A stretch of DNA of 48,755 nucleotides, from contig NZ_KB891880.1 of NCBI RefSeq assembly GCF_000373585.1, positions 1 to 48,755 of the forward strand. Direction: 5' to 3'. Position numbers and translations under genes: made by a program. The notes beneath the pieces are model-generated. The model was not told the origin of the DNA and ran no database searches. It saw only the letters and a program-made list of their open reading frames with translations. Origin of the DNA: Streptomyces sp. MspMP-M5. Its GTDB lineage: Bacteria; Actinomycetota; Actinomycetes; Streptomycetales; Streptomycetaceae. Below, one piece after another: positions 33,484-44,865 of the stretch. Positions within the stretch are counted from its first letter, which is position 1, and every line of letters begins with the position of its first letter.

Positions 33484-34422
33484 TTGACGCCCATCGCCGA
33501 CGCCACCACCCCCGCACTCCGCCCCCACCGCATCCCCGCCGACGGCCTCCACGAGGGCCGCCGGGTCCTGCGCCGCACCCCGGAGGGCTGGATCGACCGG
33601 CCCTACGAGTTGTTCGAGGTCGTCCCGCAGGCCGCCACCATCGGCGCGGAGATCCGGGGGCTGGAGCTGTCGCGCCCGCTGTCCCCGGCGCTGCGCGCGG
33701 AGCTGAACCGGGCGCTGCTGGAGTGGAAGGTTCTGTTCTTCCGCGGCCAGCACCTGACCACCGCCGCCCAGCGTCAATTCGCCGCCAATTGGGGGGAGTT
33801 GGAGACCAACCCGCTGCTGGCCCGGGGCGACTCGAAGGAGGTGGTCCGGTTTGACAAGGGCGCCGACGGGACCCCGACGTTCGAGAACGTATGGCACACG
33901 GACGTAACCTTCCGCGAGCGGCCCGCACTTGGCGCCGTGTTGCAACTGCGCGAGGTCCCGCCGGCCGGCGGGGACACCCTGTGGGCCGACATGGCGGCGG
34001 CGTACGACAATTTGCCGCCGGAAATCCGGGAGCGGATCGACGGCGCGCGGGCGGTGCACGACTATCTCCCGGGCTTCGCCCGCTTCCGCTCTCCGGCTCA
34101 ACTCGCCCCATTCCAGGGGGAGTTCCCGCCCGTGGAGCATCCGGTGGTACGCCGACACCCGGAGACCGGACGGCGGATGCTGTTCGTCAACGCGTCGTTC
34201 ACCACCCGGATCGTGGGGCTGCCGGAGGCGGAGAGCGACCGGCTGCTGCGGCTGCTGTTCCAGCAGGCGCATGTGCCGGAGTTCCAGGTGCGGTTCCGCT
34301 GGCGGGCCGGGGACGTCGCGTTCTGGGACAACCGTGCCACTCAGCACTACGCGGTGTTCGACTACGGGACGCGGCGGCGGGTCGCGGAGCGGGTGGCGAT
34401 CGCCGGGGACCGGCCCTACTAG
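33484..34422 (+). CDS. TauD/TfdA-family 2-oxoglutarate-dependent dioxygenase
   Basis: 312 residues. The Fe(II) ligands are visible in WHTDVTF (His-x-Asp) and NRATQHYAVFDY (distal His), and the 2OG-binding Arg in RRRVAERV. It is related to taurine dioxygenase, which releases sulfite from sulfonates, but the family also takes other substrates. The start is TTG at 34... in the strong context AAGGAGGACCAG-TTG, with the TTG at 33484. No sulfonate transporter is adjacent, so taurine is not proven. Converges on the ArsR-like gene. Confidence 0.9.
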   Translation: MTPIADATTPALRPHRIPADGLHEGRRVLRRTPEGWIDRPYELFEVVPQAATIGAEIRGLELSRPLSPALRAELNRALLEWKVLFFRGQHLTTAAQRQFAANWGELETNPLLARGDSKEVVRFDKGADGTPTFENVWHTDVTFRERPALGAVLQLREVPPAGGDTLWADMAAAYDNLPPEIRERIDGARAVHDYLPGFARFRSPAQLAPFQGEFPPVEHPVVRRHPETGRRMLFVNASFTTRIVGLPEAESDRLLRLLFQQAHVPEFQVRFRWRAGDVAFWDNRATQHYAVFDYGTRRRVAERVAIAGDRPY

Positions 34423-34455
34423 GCCCGGTCCCCGGTGGCCCCACTCATCCAGCCG

Positions 34456-35451
34456 TCACAAGGCCGCCGTCCCGTCCATCTGGGCGCCGCCGCGCAGCAG
34501 GGCGGCGCCCAGCGGCGTCAGGGTGTGCAGCACCGCGTTGCCCTGGCGCAGGGTGGACAGCAGTCCGGCGTCCCGCAGGACGGTGGCGTGCTGGCTGGCG
34601 GAGGCCAGCGAGACATCGACGCGGCGGGCGAGTTCGCTGGTGGTGCAGCCGACGCCGATGCCCTGGAGTATCGCCGAGCGGGTCTGGCCCACGAGGCGGC
34701 CCAGCGAGCGGGCGGCCGGTACCTGCGGGGTGAGGCGGGGCGCCGGGTGCTCGACCGGGTAGACCAGGACGGGCGTCAGATCCGGGTTGTAGAACGTGAC
34801 CGGGGTGCGGCGGCAGAAGTACGAGGGCAGCAGGAGCAGCCCGCGGCCGCCGAGATGGAGCTCCCGGTCGACGGGGTAGTCGGCCTCCAGGACGGGCGGG
34901 CGCCAGCGCATCATCGGCGGCAGCGAGGCCAGCAGCCGGTCCGCGCCGCCGTCCAGCAAGGCCCGGCCACGGGCGGCCCGGTCGGCCTCTATGCGGCTCT
35001 GCACACGGTGCCAGTACGGGGCGACGGCCGCGTCGTGGTAGCGCTGGAGTATCCCGGCGAGCCGGCCCAGCGAGCGGGTCTCGCCGTCCGCCATGGCCTG
35101 TATCCACGCCGGCAGCGGGCGGCCCGCGGCGGGCGCCAGCCGGCCCAGTTCGACGTGCAGCCGGGCGGCCGGCGTCTCGCGCAGCGCGGCGAGCGCCTCG
35201 TCCATGCCGAGCAGGCCCTCGGCCGGCGTCAGGAAATCCGGGAAATAGCCGCGCGTGGGCACCAGCGGCGCCAGCAGCCGCGCTTCGCCATTCAACCTTC
35301 CGCGGGTTTCCGATCGCCAACCACCGAACGTGGAATCGTCGCGCCGGTCGCGAAGTCGGTGAAAGCTTAAGACCGTCTCCCACAGCGCATCGGGGCGTGC
35401 GGCAATCCGCACGCGGGCCAGATCGAGTCCACTGAAATGGACGCGTAACAC
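34456..35451 (-). CDS. ArsR/winged-helix family transcriptional regulator, long form
   Basis: 331 residues from GTG at 35451. The N-terminal about 250 residues form a Streptomyces-type sensor region of unknown ligand (ARPDALWETVLSFHRLRDRRD ... LLLLPSYFCRRTPVTFYNP). The wHTH is at the C-terminus (SELARRVDVSLASASQHATVLRDAGLLSTLRQGNAVLHTLTPLGAALL). Such DUF5937/ArsR-like regulators usually repress adjacent genes. The target here is unclear; the convergent dioxygenase gene is the nearest. Confidence 0.87.
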   Translation of the reverse strand: MLRVHFSGLDLARVRIAARPDALWETVLSFHRLRDRRDDSTFGGWRSETRGRLNGEARLLAPLVPTRGYFPDFLTPAEGLLGMDEALAALRETPAARLHVELGRLAPAAGRPLPAWIQAMADGETRSLGRLAGILQRYHDAAVAPYWHRVQSRIEADRAARGRALLDGGADRLLASLPPMMRWRPPVLEADYPVDRELHLGGRGLLLLPSYFCRRTPVTFYNPDLTPVLVYPVEHPAPRLTPQVPAARSLGRLVGQTRSAILQGIGVGCTTSELARRVDVSLASASQHATVLRDAGLLSTLRQGNAVLHTLTPLGAALLRGGAQMDGTAAL

Positions 35452-35733
35452 CGAACCCCCACTCTTTGGTTATCTCCCTCGGCCCCCGGCACGCCTGAGT
35501 ATGCACGCCGACACGCGCGGTCACCATGCCCTTTTGGCCAGAGTTGAAAAGGGTCGCGCGGGACCCCACCCGGACGGAATGCTGGAGGCAATTCGACGAC
35601 GGTGTGCACGGCGCGGATTGCTCGATCCCGTGGGGGGTGATGGGCAAACAACCGGCCGGGCTGCGCCCCGTTGAAGGCCGCCTCCCACGCCGACTGGGAG
35701 GGCGGCAGCTCCCGAGGGGGGAGTCCGGAGAAA

Positions 35734-35771
35734 GCAAGGGCGGCACCTGTGCGCACAGGTGCCGCCCTTGC
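35734..35771. terminator. 38-bp perfect palindrome, bidirectional terminator candidate
   Basis: GCAAGGGCGGCACCTGTGC followed at once by its reverse complement: 19-bp arms with no spacer. The core GGGCGGCACCT...AGGTGCCGCCC recurs at 36184-36217, so both are the same terminator type. Confidence 0.7.
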
Positions 35772-35873
35772 CGTACCCGTCCGGACGCGCACGGACCCGC
35801 CGGTCGCCCGGCCATCCGCGCGCCCACCGCGGCGCTGCGGGAACGGCCGACAACCGACTGTCGCAAGCCCCGC

Positions 35874-36075
35874 GGAACAGTTCCGGTACGGATGGTTTCC
35901 GTCCGGACGATTCCGCCCCGGACGATGCGGGTACGTCGTACCGGCTCGGAACGATTCGCGCGCGGCCGATTCACGACCGGACGATTCGGGACCGATGATC
36001 CAGGGGTGGACATTTCACCTGGACGCTTCGACGCCGGACAATCCAGGGGCGAACGATTCGAACGCTGAATTATTC
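35874..36075. repeat. Degenerate 15-bp-period minisatellite
   Basis: The core GGACGATTC or a close variant recurs at about 35874, 35890, 35905, 35920, 35949, 35964, 35979, then 36008, 36021, 36036 and 36051, mostly 15 bp apart with a few one- or two-base slips. A 15-bp period would give a five-residue repeat if translated (for example FARGR-FTTGR-FGTDD), but no frame has a proper start or ribosome-binding site. Confidence 0.7.
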
Positions 36076-36183
36076 AAAAGCGGACCATGTAAAAGCGGCC
36101 GGGCCGCTGCCGTCACAATTCCCTCGCCGCCCACTCCCAACGGGGCGGCGCTTTCCGGGAGTTTCCCCCCGCCCGCACAAAGC

Positions 36184-36217
36184 CGAGGGCGGCACCTCCG
36201 CACAGGTGCCGCCCTCG
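36184..36217 (-). terminator. Hairpin terminator of ppdK
   Basis: CGAGGGCGGCACCT pairs perfectly with AGGTGCCGCCCTCG around a six-base loop (CCGCAC). It lies about 90 bp downstream of the ppdK stop in the direction of transcription. Confidence 0.75.
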
Positions 36218-36305
36218 TAGGGAGCCGGAGCGGGCGGCGGGCGTTGAGGGTGGCAGGGTGCCGCCGCCGGCTCCGGTGGTTCGCAGGGACGTGGTCCCCG
36301 GCGGG

Positions 36306-39041
<2,736 letters not shown>

Positions 39042-39155
39042 GGCTCTGACTCCTCGCCGACGGGCTGCCCTGACGGCGAGGAACATACCCAGATCGAAGG
39101 CGTATGGGTACGTCCACTTGGTCGACATACGTGCGTAACCCGGTGTCAGCCAGCA

Positions 39156-39182
39156 GATCGAAAGTGATCATGCGTTTCGATC
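39156..39182. promoter_or_regulatory. Inverted repeat upstream of ppdK, operator candidate
   Basis: GATCGAAA (39156-39163) and TTTCGATC (39175-39182), perfect 8-bp arms 11 bp apart, about 115 bp upstream of the ppdK start. Confidence 0.45.
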
Positions 39183-39213
39183 ATCGTTTACAACCTGAAT
39201 GCATTGCTGCACT

Positions 39214-39243
39214 CCGTAGTCGCGATAGCCGTGATGACTACGG
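39214..39243. promoter_or_regulatory. Inverted repeat upstream of ppdK
   Basis: CCGTAGTC (39214-39221) and GACTACGG (39236-39243), perfect 8-bp arms 14 bp apart. Confidence 0.35.
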
Positions 39244-39276
39244 AACGGCACGGTTCACTTGATGGGTTGAACGAAA

Positions 39277-39303
39277 CAATGGTGGCACCGGGTGCCACCA
39301 TTG
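39277..39303. promoter_or_regulatory. 27-bp near-perfect palindrome upstream of ppdK
   Basis: CAATGGTGGCACC-G-GGTGCCACCATTG: 13-bp arms around a single base. About 240 bp upstream of ppdK and 235 bp downstream of the MFS gene. The symmetry is that of a strong dimeric operator, but a terminator hairpin is equally possible. Confidence 0.5.
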
Positions 39304-39536
39304 CGAGAGATGGAGCCCGACCTTTGGCGCTCATCTGAGCGCAACCCCTATCAGGGGTGGCGAGAATCACGCGCTCATGTGTGAGGCAGGTCCATCATCT
39401 GGACCCTGCACGGCCACGTGATCAAGAAACGCGGCGACCGGAACGCGGGCCCGATTTCGAACGGCGGCAGATCGGCGCGCAATTCGGCCACCGGCCGCTC
39501 CGGGGCGGACGGGCGCCGGCCGCCACACGCCGGGCA

Positions 39537-41051
39537 TCAGGATCGGGCCATAGTTCGCCGCCTGCGGGAACGCCGGCTCGGCGTCCGGAGTCGTATACCG
39601 GAGGACCGGCGCAGCAGCGGCAGCACCGCCAGCCCGGCGAGCAGACTGCCGGCCGCCACCGGGAGCGCGGTCGCGTACAGGGCGTGCGCCGAGGCCGCCG
39701 CCCGGCCGCCCGGGCCCGCCGCCCCGGTCAGGAAGACACTGCCGTACCCGGCGACGCCGATCACCTGGGCGAGCTGCGGGACGGTGGTCAACACCCCGCT
39801 GGCGTCGGCGGCGTCGGCCGGGGCGATCCCGGACAGCGCCAGCGTCAGCAGCGGACTGGTGGTGAAGCCCAGGCCCAGCCCCCAGACCAGCTGGAGCAGC
39901 AGCAGGGCCGGGCCGCCGGTGCCGCCGCCGCGCAGGACCAGGCCGAGGCCGAGATAGCCGGCCGCGGCCAGGGCGCAGGCCGCGGCGATCATCGGCAGGT
40001 GCCAACGGGCGGGCAGCCGCCGCCAGGTGAGACTGCCCGCGGCCACCCCCACCGCCAGCGGCGCGAAGGTCAGCCCGGCGCGCACCGCGGACTCCCCCAG
40101 GCCGGTCTGGAGATGCTGGGAGAAGGCGAACAGGAAGCCGGCATAGCCGGACATGCAGAAGAACAGCGCCGTCGCGCCCCACACCAGGTCCGGTGAGCGC
40201 AGCACCCGCGCCGGGACCAGCGGCGCGCCCCCGCGCCGGGCCACCGCCCGCTCGACGAGGACGAACAGCACCGCCGCCGGTACCGCGGCGGCCAGGCACG
40301 CCCCCGTCCACCGCGGCCAGTGCCGCTCGTGCCCCAGGACCAGCGGGACGACCAGCAACAGCAGCGCGGCGGTCAGCGTCACCACACCGGGCAGATCCAG
40401 CGCCCTGGCCGTGCGGGCCGGCTCCCGCGGCAGCAGCCGGGCCGCGGCGGCCAGCAGCGCCGCCCCGACCGGCACGTTGATCAGGAAGACCGGGCGCCAG
40501 CCGGTGCCGAACAGGTCCGCGCTGACCAGCAGCCCGCCGGTGACCTGCCCGACCACCACCGCCGCCGCGATCGCCGTCGCATAAAGACTCAACGCCCGGG
40601 CCCGCGCCCGTCCTTCGAAGGTGACCTGGATCAGGCTGTAGATCTGCGGCACCATCAGCCCGGCGCCCAGCCCCTGCACCACCCGCGCGCCGATCAGCGC
40701 CGCCGCCCCCGGCGCCAGCCCGCAGGCGGCCGAGGCGAGGGTGAAGACCGTCAGGCCCAGCAGGAAGACGGTCCGGAAGCCGTGCCGGGCGCCGAGCCGG
40801 GCCCCGGTGATCAGCAGCGCCGCGTACGCCAGGGTGTAGCCGGAGACGATCAGCTGCAGCGCGGAGCCGGTGGTACGCAGATCGCCGCGGATTGCCGGGG
40901 TCGCGACGTTGACGACGGTGGCGTCCAGCAGCGCCATGAAGACCGCACCGAGAATGACGACGAGAATTCCGGTGTCGCGGTGTGCCGAAGGTGAATCGTG
41001 CGTCGGCGCCCCGGCAATTCCCCTTCCGGGGGCGTGCGTTGTTCCGTTCAT
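39537..41051 (-). CDS. MFS multidrug exporter, DHA2-like (14-TM)
   Basis: 504 residues. The hydrophobic segments and motifs VVILGAVFMALLDATVVNVATPAI (TM1), GARLGARHGFRTVF (motif A-like), GARVVQGLGAGLMVPQ (motif B) and GQVTGGLLVSADLFGTGWRPVFLINVP (motif C region) identify the DHA2 group. The start is taken at ATG 41051; ATGs at 41063 and 41066 are alternatives, and none has a good ribosome-binding site. Divergent from a MmyB-type HTH regulator across an operator-like palindrome. The C-terminal tail is Arg-rich. Confidence 0.9.
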   Translation of the reverse strand: MNGTTHAPGRGIAGAPTHDSPSAHRDTGILVVILGAVFMALLDATVVNVATPAIRGDLRTTGSALQLIVSGYTLAYAALLITGARLGARHGFRTVFLLGLTVFTLASAACGLAPGAAALIGARVVQGLGAGLMVPQIYSLIQVTFEGRARARALSLYATAIAAAVVVGQVTGGLLVSADLFGTGWRPVFLINVPVGAALLAAAARLLPREPARTARALDLPGVVTLTAALLLLVVPLVLGHERHWPRWTGACLAAAVPAAVLFVLVERAVARRGGAPLVPARVLRSPDLVWGATALFFCMSGYAGFLFAFSQHLQTGLGESAVRAGLTFAPLAVGVAAGSLTWRRLPARWHLPMIAAACALAAAGYLGLGLVLRGGGTGGPALLLLQLVWGLGLGFTTSPLLTLALSGIAPADAADASGVLTTVPQLAQVIGVAGYGSVFLTGAAGPGGRAAASAHALYATALPVAAGSLLAGLAVLPLLRRSSGIRLRTPSRRSRRRRTMARS

Positions 41052-41080
41052 GACGGCGATCATCATCGGCGGCGCATGCG

Positions 41081-41108
41081 GGTACCAGGACGCGGTGATC
41101 CTGGTACC
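41081..41108. promoter_or_regulatory. Operator palindrome of HTH/MFS divergent pair 1
   Basis: GGTACCAGGA (41081-41090) and TCCTGGTACC (41099-41108) are perfect 10-bp arms around 8 bp. It lies between the divergent starts 41051 and 41154. A further half-like GGTATCTGG follows at 41112. The core GGTACCAG-N12-CTGGTACC is the same as at 45837-45864. Confidence 0.75.
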
Positions 41109-41153
41109 GGTGGTATCTGGCAGACGTCCGCGGGCGTCGCCGATGATGGTGCG

Positions 41154-42077
41154 GTGTCCGCGACCACCCTTCGCCCCGCCGTCACCGCAGCCGCCCGGCG
41201 CGCTGAACTCGCCGCGTTCCTCCGGCTCCGCCGGGAACGCCTCGCCCCCCAGGACGTCGGGCTGCCCGTCGGCCCGCGGCGCCGCACCCCGGGGCTGCGC
41301 CGCGAGGAGGTCGCCGAACGGGCGGGCGTCGGGGTGGCCTGGTACACGTGGCTGGAGCAGGGGCGGCCGATCAACCCCAGCGTGCAGGTGCTGGACGCGA
41401 TCGCCCGGGCGCTGCTGCTCGACCCGGCGGAGCGCGCGCATCTGCACCGGCTCGCCGACGTCCCCGGCGCCGCCGCCGCGCCCGCGCCCGTCGACCCGCC
41501 GCCCGGCGAGCGCACGCTCCAGACGATCCTCGACGCGCTGAACCCGCTGCCGGCGGGCCTGGTCGGCGCCCGTTACGACGTCCTCGCCTTCAACGACGCC
41601 TATGCCGCGCTCGATCCGCGGGTGGCGCTGCTGCCGCCGGCGGAACGGAACGTGCTGTGGCGGCTGTTCACCGCGGACGAGGAATCCCAGCCGCTGGTGG
41701 ACTGGGAGCGTGAAGTGTCCGTCATGCTGGGACATTTGCGGAACGAGTTCGGCCGCCGGCTCCAGGACCCGCAGTGGCAGGCGTACATCCGGCGGCTTTC
41801 CGAGGCGTCCCCGCGCTTCGCGGAGATGTGGGCGCGCCATGACGTCTCCGCGCCGGCCGCGCACCGCAAGACGTTCCGGGCGGTCGACGGCCGCCACGTC
41901 ACCGTCGTCGCCACCGGCTTCACCCGCGCCGAGGCGCCGGACGCCAAGATGTGGATCTACACGCCGGCGGACCCGGACGCGGCGCGGGTGCTCGACGAGC
42001 TGCTGGCGCGCTACCGGGAGGTCGGCGCGGCCGGGCTGCTGGCCGGGGCGGCGGGCCGGGCCCGGCCCGGGGCCTGA
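41154..42077 (+). CDS. XRE-family HTH regulator with MmyB-like ligand-binding domain (1)
   Basis: 307 residues from GTG at 41154. N-terminal HTH (RRRTPGLRREEVAERAGVGVAWYTWLEQGR, given by parts: TPGLRREEVAERAGV and WYTWLEQGR). The MmyB-like domain shows LVGARYDVLAFNDAYAAL, NVLWRLFTADEES, VSVMLGHLRNEFG and MWIYTPAD. Likely autoregulates and represses the divergent exporter gene through the palindrome between them; MmyB-like domains are thought to bind fatty-acid-like ligands. GATGAT just upstream could be the -10 of a leaderless transcript. Confidence 0.92.
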   Translation: MSATTLRPAVTAAARRAELAAFLRLRRERLAPQDVGLPVGPRRRTPGLRREEVAERAGVGVAWYTWLEQGRPINPSVQVLDAIARALLLDPAERAHLHRLADVPGAAAAPAPVDPPPGERTLQTILDALNPLPAGLVGARYDVLAFNDAYAALDPRVALLPPAERNVLWRLFTADEESQPLVDWEREVSVMLGHLRNEFGRRLQDPQWQAYIRRLSEASPRFAEMWARHDVSAPAAHRKTFRAVDGRHVTVVATGFTRAEAPDAKMWIYTPADPDAARVLDELLARYREVGAAGLLAGAAGRARPGA

Positions 42078-42103
42078 GCGCCCGGCCGTCCGAGGGGCGC
42101 CCG

Positions 42104-43282
42104 TCAGCCGCCGGAGGTGTCCAGCTCGGCGTCCTCGCCGACGCCGGCGCAGTCGTACGGGTCGCGCAGCCAGCCGTCCGGGAGCACCACGCGGTTGTTG
42201 CCGGAGGTCCGGCCGCGCGGGCCGTCGGCGCCGGCCGGCCACGGCTGATCCAGGTCGAGCTCGTGCAGCCCTTCCTCGAGCTCGGCCAGCGACGAGCTGA
42301 TCGCCAGCCGCTTGCGCATCTCGGATCCGACCGCGAAGCCCTTGAGGTACCAGGCGACGTGCTTACGGAAGTCGATCACCCCGCGGGCCTCGTCGCCCAG
42401 CCACTCGCCGAGCAGGGTGGCGTGCCGCACCATGACGGCGGCAACCTCGCGCAGGGCGGGGGCCTTCGGCGCGCCGGTGCCCTCGAAGGCGGCGACCAGA
42501 TCGCCGAAGAGCCAGGGGCGGCCCAGGCAGCCGCGGCCGACCACGACACCGTCGCAGCCGGTCTCCCGCATCATCCGCACCGCGTCGCCGGCCGACCAGA
42601 TGTCGCCGTTGCCGAGCACCGGGATCTCCGGGACGTGCTCCTTCAGCCGGGCGATGGCGTCCCAGTCGGCGGTGCCGCCGTAGTGCTGGGAGGTGGTGCG
42701 GCCGTGCAGGGCGACGGCGGTGACGCCCTCCTCGACGGCGATCCGGCCGGCGTCGAGGTAGGTGAGGTGGTCGTCGTCGATGCCCTTGCGCATCTTGATC
42801 GTCACCGGCAGGTCACCGGCGCCGCTGACCGCCTCGCGGAGGATGGCGCGCAGCAGGGGCCGCTTGTACGGGAGGGCGGAGCCGCCGCCCTTGCGGGTCA
42901 CCTTCGGGACGGGGCAGCCGAAGTTCAGGTCGATGTGGTCGGCCAGGTCCTCCTCGACGATCATGCGGACGGCCTTGCCGACGGTGGCCGGATCCACGCC
43001 GTAGAGCTGGATCGAGCGCGGCCGCTCACTCGCGTCGAAGTGGATCAGCTGCATGGTCTTCTCGTTGCGCTCGACCAGCGCCCGAGTCGTGATCATCTCG
43101 CTGACGAAGAGCCCTTTGCCGCCACTGCTGCGATCTCCCGGGGGACGACCCCCGGACCCCCAGCCGTCGCCTTCGGCGAATTCCCGGCACAGCGTCCGGA
43201 ACGGGGCGTTGGTGATCCCGGCCATCGGTGCCAGGACCACGGGGGGCTGCACCGTGTGCGGGCCGATCTGCAGCGAAGTCAT
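42104..43282 (-). CDS. dusB: tRNA-dihydrouridine synthase (DusB type)
   Basis: 392 residues from ATG at 43282 (ATG at 43291 is possible). FMN-dependent TIM-barrel enzyme that reduces uridines in tRNA. It has VVLAPMAGITNAPFR, QLYGVDPATVG, DLNFGCPVPKV (catalytic Cys), VTIKMRKGID, ALHGRTTSQHY, VLGNGDIWS and VVVGRGCLGRPW. Between CREFAEG and LFVSEMITTRA there is an extra stretch of about 20 residues rich in Gly, Pro and Ser. It coincides with a palindromic intergenic-type repeat (43138-43155), and other DusB proteins join these segments directly. Confidence 0.94.
   Translation of the reverse strand: MTSLQIGPHTVQPPVVLAPMAGITNAPFRTLCREFAEGDGWGSGGRPPGDRSSGGKGLFVSEMITTRALVERNEKTMQLIHFDASERPRSIQLYGVDPATVGKAVRMIVEEDLADHIDLNFGCPVPKVTRKGGGSALPYKRPLLRAILREAVSGAGDLPVTIKMRKGIDDDHLTYLDAGRIAVEEGVTAVALHGRTTSQHYGGTADWDAIARLKEHVPEIPVLGNGDIWSAGDAVRMMRETGCDGVVVGRGCLGRPWLFGDLVAAFEGTGAPKAPALREVAAVMVRHATLLGEWLGDEARGVIDFRKHVAWYLKGFAVGSEMRKRLAISSSLAELEEGLHELDLDQPWPAGADGPRGRTSGNNRVVLPDGWLRDPYDCAGVGEDAELDTSGG
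43138..43155. repeat. Palindromic repeat inside dusB
   Basis: CCGGGGG-ACGA-CCCCCGG, a 7-bp perfect stem with a four-base loop, within a longer GC hairpin-type block (about 43125-43175). This block resembles repeats usually found between genes in Streptomyces. Here it is in frame inside a coding sequence. Confidence 0.7.
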
Positions 43283-43363
43283 GAATCCCATTGTCCCGCA
43301 CCCGGCCGGTTGTCCCGCACCTGACCGGTCACCCCGCCAGGGGCTGCCCGGCCGGGATCGTTG

Positions 43364-43369
43364 TAGCGT
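43364..43369 (+). promoter_or_regulatory. Possible -10 box of leaderless MFS gene
   Basis: TAGCGT ends six bases before the ATG at 43376. The -35 region is weak. Geometry equals that of the methyltransferase promoter at 13894-13922. Confidence 0.45.
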
Positions 43370-43375
43370 TCAACC

Positions 43376-44833
43376 ATGACCGACCTCAGCCGCCGGCGGC
43401 GTCTGCTCGTCCTGGCGATCTGCTGCCTGAGCCTGCTGATCGTCAGTCTCGACAACACCGTCCTCAACGTCGCCCTGCCGTCGATGCAGCACGAACTGGG
43501 CGCCTCGGTCTCCGGTATGCAGTGGACGATCGACGCCTACACCGTGGTGCTGGCCGCGCTCCTGATGCTCGCCGGCTCGACCGCGGACCGCCTGGGCCGC
43601 CGCCGGGTCTTCATGGCCGGCCTGGTGGTCTTCTCGCTCGGCTCGCTGCTGTGCAGCCTGGCGCCCGGCCTGGGCTGGCTGGTGGTGTTCCGGATGGTGC
43701 AGGCGGTCGGCGGCTCGATGTTGAACCCCGTCGCCATGTCGATCATCACCAACACCTTCACCGACCCCCGGGAGCGGGCCCGCGCCATCGGGGTGTGGGG
43801 CGGGGTGGTCGGCATCAGCATGGCCGCCGGGCCGGTGATCGGCGGGCTGCTGGTGCAGAGCGTCGGCTGGCGCTCGATCTTCTGGATCAACGTCCCGATC
43901 GGCGCCCTGGCCCTCGTCCTCACCCTCCGCTGGGTGCCCGAGTCCCGTGCGCCCCGGCCGCGCCGGGTCGATCCGGTGGGCCAGCTGCTGGTGATCACGC
44001 TGCTCGGCTCGCTGACGTACGCGATCATCGAGGCGCCGGACGCGGGCTGGGGGTCGGCGCAGATCCTGACGTTCGCGGTGGTGGCGCTGGCCTCCCTGGC
44101 GGCCCTGATCGGCTACGAGCGGCGGCGCCGGGAACCGCTGATCGACCTGCGGTTCTTCCACAGCGCCCCGTTCGCCGGCGCCACCGTGATAGCGGTCTGC
44201 GCGTTCGCCGCGCTCGGCGGCTTCCTCTTCGTCAACACCCTCTATCTGCAGAACATCCGCGGTCTGTCCGCCCTCCAGGCCGGGCTCTACATGCTGCCGA
44301 TGGCCGGGATGACGCTGATCTTCGCGCCGCTGTCCGGGCGGCTGGTGGGCGGGCGCGGGCCGCGGCTGCCGCTGCTGCTGGCCGGCTGCGCCATGGCCGC
44401 CAGCGGTATCCTCTTCGCGGCCTTCAACACCGCGTCGGCTACCTCGCTGCTGCTCACCGGATACGTCCTCTTCGGCATCGGATTCGGGCTGGTCAACGCC
44501 CCGATCACCAACACCGCGGTGTCCGGTATGCCGCGCACCCAGGCGGGCGTCGCAGCGGCTGTGGCCTCCACCAGCCGACAGGTCGGGCAGTCGCTGGGCG
44601 TCGCGGTGTTCGGCGCCGTACTGGCCGGCGGGGCGCACGCCGGCGCCACCCGCCCGGAGTTCCTGGCCGCCGCCCACCCGGCCTGGTGGATCCTCGTCGG
44701 CTGCGGCGGCGCCATCCTGCTCCTCGGGGCCCTGACCACGGGCCGCTGGGCCCGTGCGACCGCCCGGCACACCGCCGCCCTCTTCGAGGACGAGGGCACC
44801 CGCGACCACAGCCGGGCGGGCACCGGGGCCTGA
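43376..44833 (+). CDS. MFS exporter, DHA2-like (2)
   Basis: 485 residues, about 14 membrane segments. LIVSLDNTVLNVALPSM (TM1), GSTADRLGRRRVFMAG (motif A), RMVQAVGGSMLNPVAM (motif B), GPVIGGLLVQSVGWRSIFWINVP (motif C; written in parts GPVIGGLLVQSVGW and RSIFWINVP). Substrate unknown. Leaderless-type start, no ribosome-binding site. Divergent from dusB; converges on HTH regulator 2. Confidence 0.92.
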   Translation: MTDLSRRRRLLVLAICCLSLLIVSLDNTVLNVALPSMQHELGASVSGMQWTIDAYTVVLAALLMLAGSTADRLGRRRVFMAGLVVFSLGSLLCSLAPGLGWLVVFRMVQAVGGSMLNPVAMSIITNTFTDPRERARAIGVWGGVVGISMAAGPVIGGLLVQSVGWRSIFWINVPIGALALVLTLRWVPESRAPRPRRVDPVGQLLVITLLGSLTYAIIEAPDAGWGSAQILTFAVVALASLAALIGYERRRREPLIDLRFFHSAPFAGATVIAVCAFAALGGFLFVNTLYLQNIRGLSALQAGLYMLPMAGMTLIFAPLSGRLVGGRGPRLPLLLAGCAMAASGILFAAFNTASATSLLLTGYVLFGIGFGLVNAPITNTAVSGMPRTQAGVAAAVASTSRQVGQSLGVAVFGAVLAGGAHAGATRPEFLAAAHPAWWILVGCGGAILLLGALTTGRWARATARHTAALFEDEGTRDHSRAGTGA

Positions 44834-44865
44834 CGGGAGCGCCTGCGGCAACCGGGAACAGCGCC

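Larger units (their letters stand above)
35452..36305. other. 854-bp gene-free region between ArsR-like regulator and ppdK
   Basis: No convincing gene on either strand. It holds the regulator's promoter (A/T-richer near 35460-35600), a 38-bp palindrome, a 15-bp-period minisatellite and the ppdK terminator. Open frames through it are repetitive Arg/Gly/Asp sequence without a conserved domain. Confidence 0.6.
39042..39536. other. ppdK upstream region
   Basis: 495 bp without a gene between ppdK and the MFS exporter gene, both read leftward. It is A/T-richer at 39150-39320 and holds three clean inverted repeats (listed separately), so it combines the ppdK promoter region and the MFS gene's 3' end. 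Nothing else can be assigned. Confidence 0.6.

Noticed and set aside
35445..36013. Protein gene on the - strand upstream of the ArsR-like gene
   Set aside because: Arg/Thr/Val repeats from the minisatellite, no ribosome-binding site, and it runs through a 38-bp palindrome.
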